Positions 4,299 to 6,155 of a DNA stretch of 6,155 bases are shown here, one piece after another (within the stretch, counting starts at the first letter, position 1; each line of letters begins with the position of its first letter). The position numbers and the translations under genes are program-made. This DNA comes from Bacteroidota bacterium (lineage in GTDB: Bacteria > Bacteroidota > Bacteroidia > B-17B0 > Aurantibacillaceae), in assembly GCA_025359355.1 (NCBI GenBank), contig JANYGR010000111.1:1-6155 (forward strand), read 5' to 3'. Below the pieces are notes generated by a model, which worked only from the letters and a program-made list of their open reading frames with translations, was not told the DNA's origin and searched no databases.

Positions 4299-6155
4299 TT
4301 AAACTTTAATACCAATGATGCAAATATCATCTACTTGTTCCAACTCTCCCTTCCATGAATCAATGGCCATGTCAAGAGCATTTTTTATTTCGCTTAATGG
4401 TAGATGTCCTGATTCTAGTAAGATGGATTCTAATTGTTTGTATTTGAATTTCTTTCCTTTAGGCCCGCCAAACTGATCGGCATAACCGTCTGTTAATGTG
4501 ATAATAATATCGTTTTTCTGTAAATCAATTTGCCATTCTTTGAATAATTGCATGGAATTATGTCCAGCGCCAACAGGCATTTTATTAGACTCTGAAGTAA
4601 TTAGTTCATTATTCCTGATAATATAAAAATTATTATTTGCATTAGCATAAGATAGTTTCAAATGATGAAAATCAAAAATACATAAACAGCAATCTAAGCC
4701 ATCTTTAGTTTCGATGATACTACCTTCAGGATTTAAAGCTTTAATAATATCACTTCGTAATTGATTAAGAATTTCCGCAGGGCTAGAAATCTTTTTTTCA
4801 TTAACAATTTCATTTAAAAAATTGATACCCATCATACTCATCATGGCGCCAGGAACTCCATGGCCTGTGCAATCGGCCGTCATTAATGTAAACTTATCTT
4901 CGTGATTTAATGCCCAGTAAAAATCGCCACTTACTATGTCTTTAGGTTTAAATAAAATAAAAAAATCATTGGTGTGCTTTTTAAAATAGTTATCGCTGGT
5001 TAAAATACTTTGCTGTATACGTAAGGCATAATTGATACTATCTGTAATCTCTTTATTTTTTTCTTCTACTAATTCTTTTTGCAAATGAATTTCTTTATTA
5101 AATGATTCGAGTTTACTATTTGTTTTCTGTTTCGATATATTATTTCTGTATAAAAACACCAAAATAAAGGCAAGCACTAATATTCCAAATAACGCTGAGT
5201 ACAAATACACTTTCTTTTTTTGATTTTCTGCCTCATTTAATTTTTGTTTTTCGCCGAGTAATTCAATTTCTTTTTGTTTTTTTTCATTTTGATACTTAGC
5301 CTCCGAATTTTTTATTTGTTGTATTTTCGATACATTCAAAGAGCTGTCCTTAAATACCGTAAATTGTTTATAGGCCAATAAGCTATTTTTAAAATCATTT
5401 GTTTTTTCATAAACGTTACTTAACAATTCATAATCATTTTCTAAAATCTGTATGTCTCCTGTTTCATTGGCGTAATTAATCGACTCATTAATAGCACTAA
5501 TCGCATTAGCAGATTCATTATTCATAAATAACGCTCTCCCTAATTGATAATAAGCGTGTGATAAAGTATAGTTATCTTTATTTTTTTTAGCTAACACAAC
5601 AGATTGATTGGCTGAAAATAAACATTGAATTTTATCATTTTTATGAAAGTATATCTCTGATAAGAGTATATAATTATTCATTAAATTCATTTCATTATTG
5701 TTTTTTTCATTGTACTCTATACATAGATCCACATAATGTTTAGCACTATCTATTTGTGATAATTGAATATAAGTAAAAGCGACATTACTTTGAGCAACGT
5801 ATAGCGCATTATCTGAATTGACTTTTTTAGCCAAATCTGAACTTTGCAAGTAATAGGATAATGCTTTTTTATAATCATTTTGCTCATTATATAAATTCCC
5901 TAAAGACCCATAAATCCTTGCCTGCGTGAGATACTGATTATACTTTTTTGCATATTCTAACCCATCAATAAACAAATTTAAAGCCTTGCTTAACTCTCCC
6001 ATATCCGTATAGATAGCGCCTTGCGTATTAAAAATTCTTGGATATCCTCTTTCGTATTTTAATTTTTTAGCCAGCTCATAACTTTGGTTAGAATAGTTTA
6101 TTCCCTTTTGAAGATTGCTATAACTAATATTCCAAGCAATTTTATCAAGCAAAAT
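4299..6155 (-). CDS. TPR-transmembrane-PP2C (SpoIIE/RsbU-type) serine/threonine phosphatase, 5' end missing
   Basis: Numbering is from the TTG codon at 6152. Residues about 36-270 form a series of TPR-like helical hairpins (for example ARIYGSLGNLYNEQNDYKKAL, 78-98, and four or five similar units). Then come a charged coiled coil (about 276-313), one membrane helix (about 315-336), a second coiled coil (about 343-370), the linker SINYALRIQQSIL (372-384), and a PPM/PP2C phosphatase domain to the end. The metal-binding acidic residues are all present: SGDFYW (D410), ADCTGHGVPGA (D428), LTDGYADQ (D555) and VDDI (D608-D609), so the enzyme should be active. The family dephosphorylates Ser/Thr proteins, often anti-sigma-factor antagonists, in response to an extracytoplasmic signal sensed by the TPRs. 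No such partner is encoded here. The frame stays open to the window edge and the first in-frame 'start' is an internal-looking TTG, so the true start, probably with a signal peptide, lies beyond 6155. It is followed directly by the CHAD-like gene. Confidence 0.92.
   Translation of the reverse strand: MLLDKIAWNISYSNLQKGINYSNQSYELAKKLKYERGYPRIFNTQGAIYTDMGELSKALNLFIDGLEYAKKYNQYLTQARIYGSLGNLYNEQNDYKKALSYYLQSSDLAKKVNSDNALYVAQSNVAFTYIQLSQIDSAKHYVDLCIEYNEKNNNEMNLMNNYILLSEIYFHKNDKIQCLFSANQSVVLAKKNKDNYTLSHAYYQLGRALFMNNESANAISAINESINYANETGDIQILENDYELLSNVYEKTNDFKNSLLAYKQFTVFKDSSLNVSKIQQIKNSEAKYQNEKKQKEIELLGEKQKLNEAENQKKKVYLYSALFGILVLAFILVFLYRNNISKQKTNSKLESFNKEIHLQKELVEEKNKEITDSINYALRIQQSILTSDNYFKKHTNDFFILFKPKDIVSGDFYWALNHEDKFTLMTADCTGHGVPGAMMSMMGINFLNEIVNEKKISSPAEILNQLRSDIIKALNPEGSIIETKDGLDCCLCIFDFHHLKLSYANANNNFYIIRNNELITSESNKMPVGAGHNSMQLFKEWQIDLQKNDIIITLTDGYADQFGGPKGKKFKYKQLESILLESGHLPLSEIKNALDMAIDSWKGELEQVDDICIIGIKV

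Noticed and set aside
6150..6152. TTG at 6152 as the true start of the phosphatase
   Set aside because: The frame continues open to the window edge, the following residues already read as a TPR helix, and the signal peptide expected for this architecture is absent. The gene is simply cut by the window.

Overview
The window looks like a piece of a Bacteroidota chromosome (Flavobacteriia/Sphingobacteriia-like; no finer placement is justified). It is AT-rich, none of the start codons is preceded by a recognisable Shine-Dalgarno sequence, and it carries a TPR-transmembrane-PP2C sensor phosphatase of a design common in that phylum. It also has a lipoprotein with a relaxed Bacteroidota-type lipobox and an arginase-fold protein with a long C-terminal extension. 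Every credible gene is on the minus strand, so transcription runs from the right edge to the left.

Right part (about 2009-6155), conserved-looking genes in transcriptional order. First is a large SpoIIE/PP2C-type phosphatase with an extracytoplasmic TPR sensor region, cut by the right edge of the window. Next, almost touching it, is an all-helical protein with a CHAD-like signature. After a 144-bp AT-rich gap comes an arginase/formimidoylglutamase-family protein whose metal site is degraded: both metal-binding histidines and one aspartate are replaced.

Left part (about 1-2008), accessory-looking. Two unrelated orphan genes for exported proteins are each preceded by a copy of the same roughly 200-bp intergenic block. 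One gene encodes a cysteine-rich secreted protein with a PepSY-like tail, the other a lipoprotein. The two copies share an uninterrupted 56-bp identical core and a second 23-bp identical run. They are in the same orientation about 1.1 kb apart and extend to, or nearly to, the start codon of the gene they precede. The block nearest the arginase-like gene ends only 14 bp past that gene's stop codon, so the boundary between conserved and accessory DNA is sharp.

The phosphatase and the CHAD-like gene are probably co-transcribed and may act together, but no partner switch (anti-sigma or STAS protein) is present to show the pathway. The most unusual signal is the duplicated leader block in front of unrelated genes. 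It could be a shared promoter or structured 5' leader, or a repeat through which small exported-protein genes are exchanged. No recombinase, transposase, CRISPR array, tRNA or rRNA was seen.
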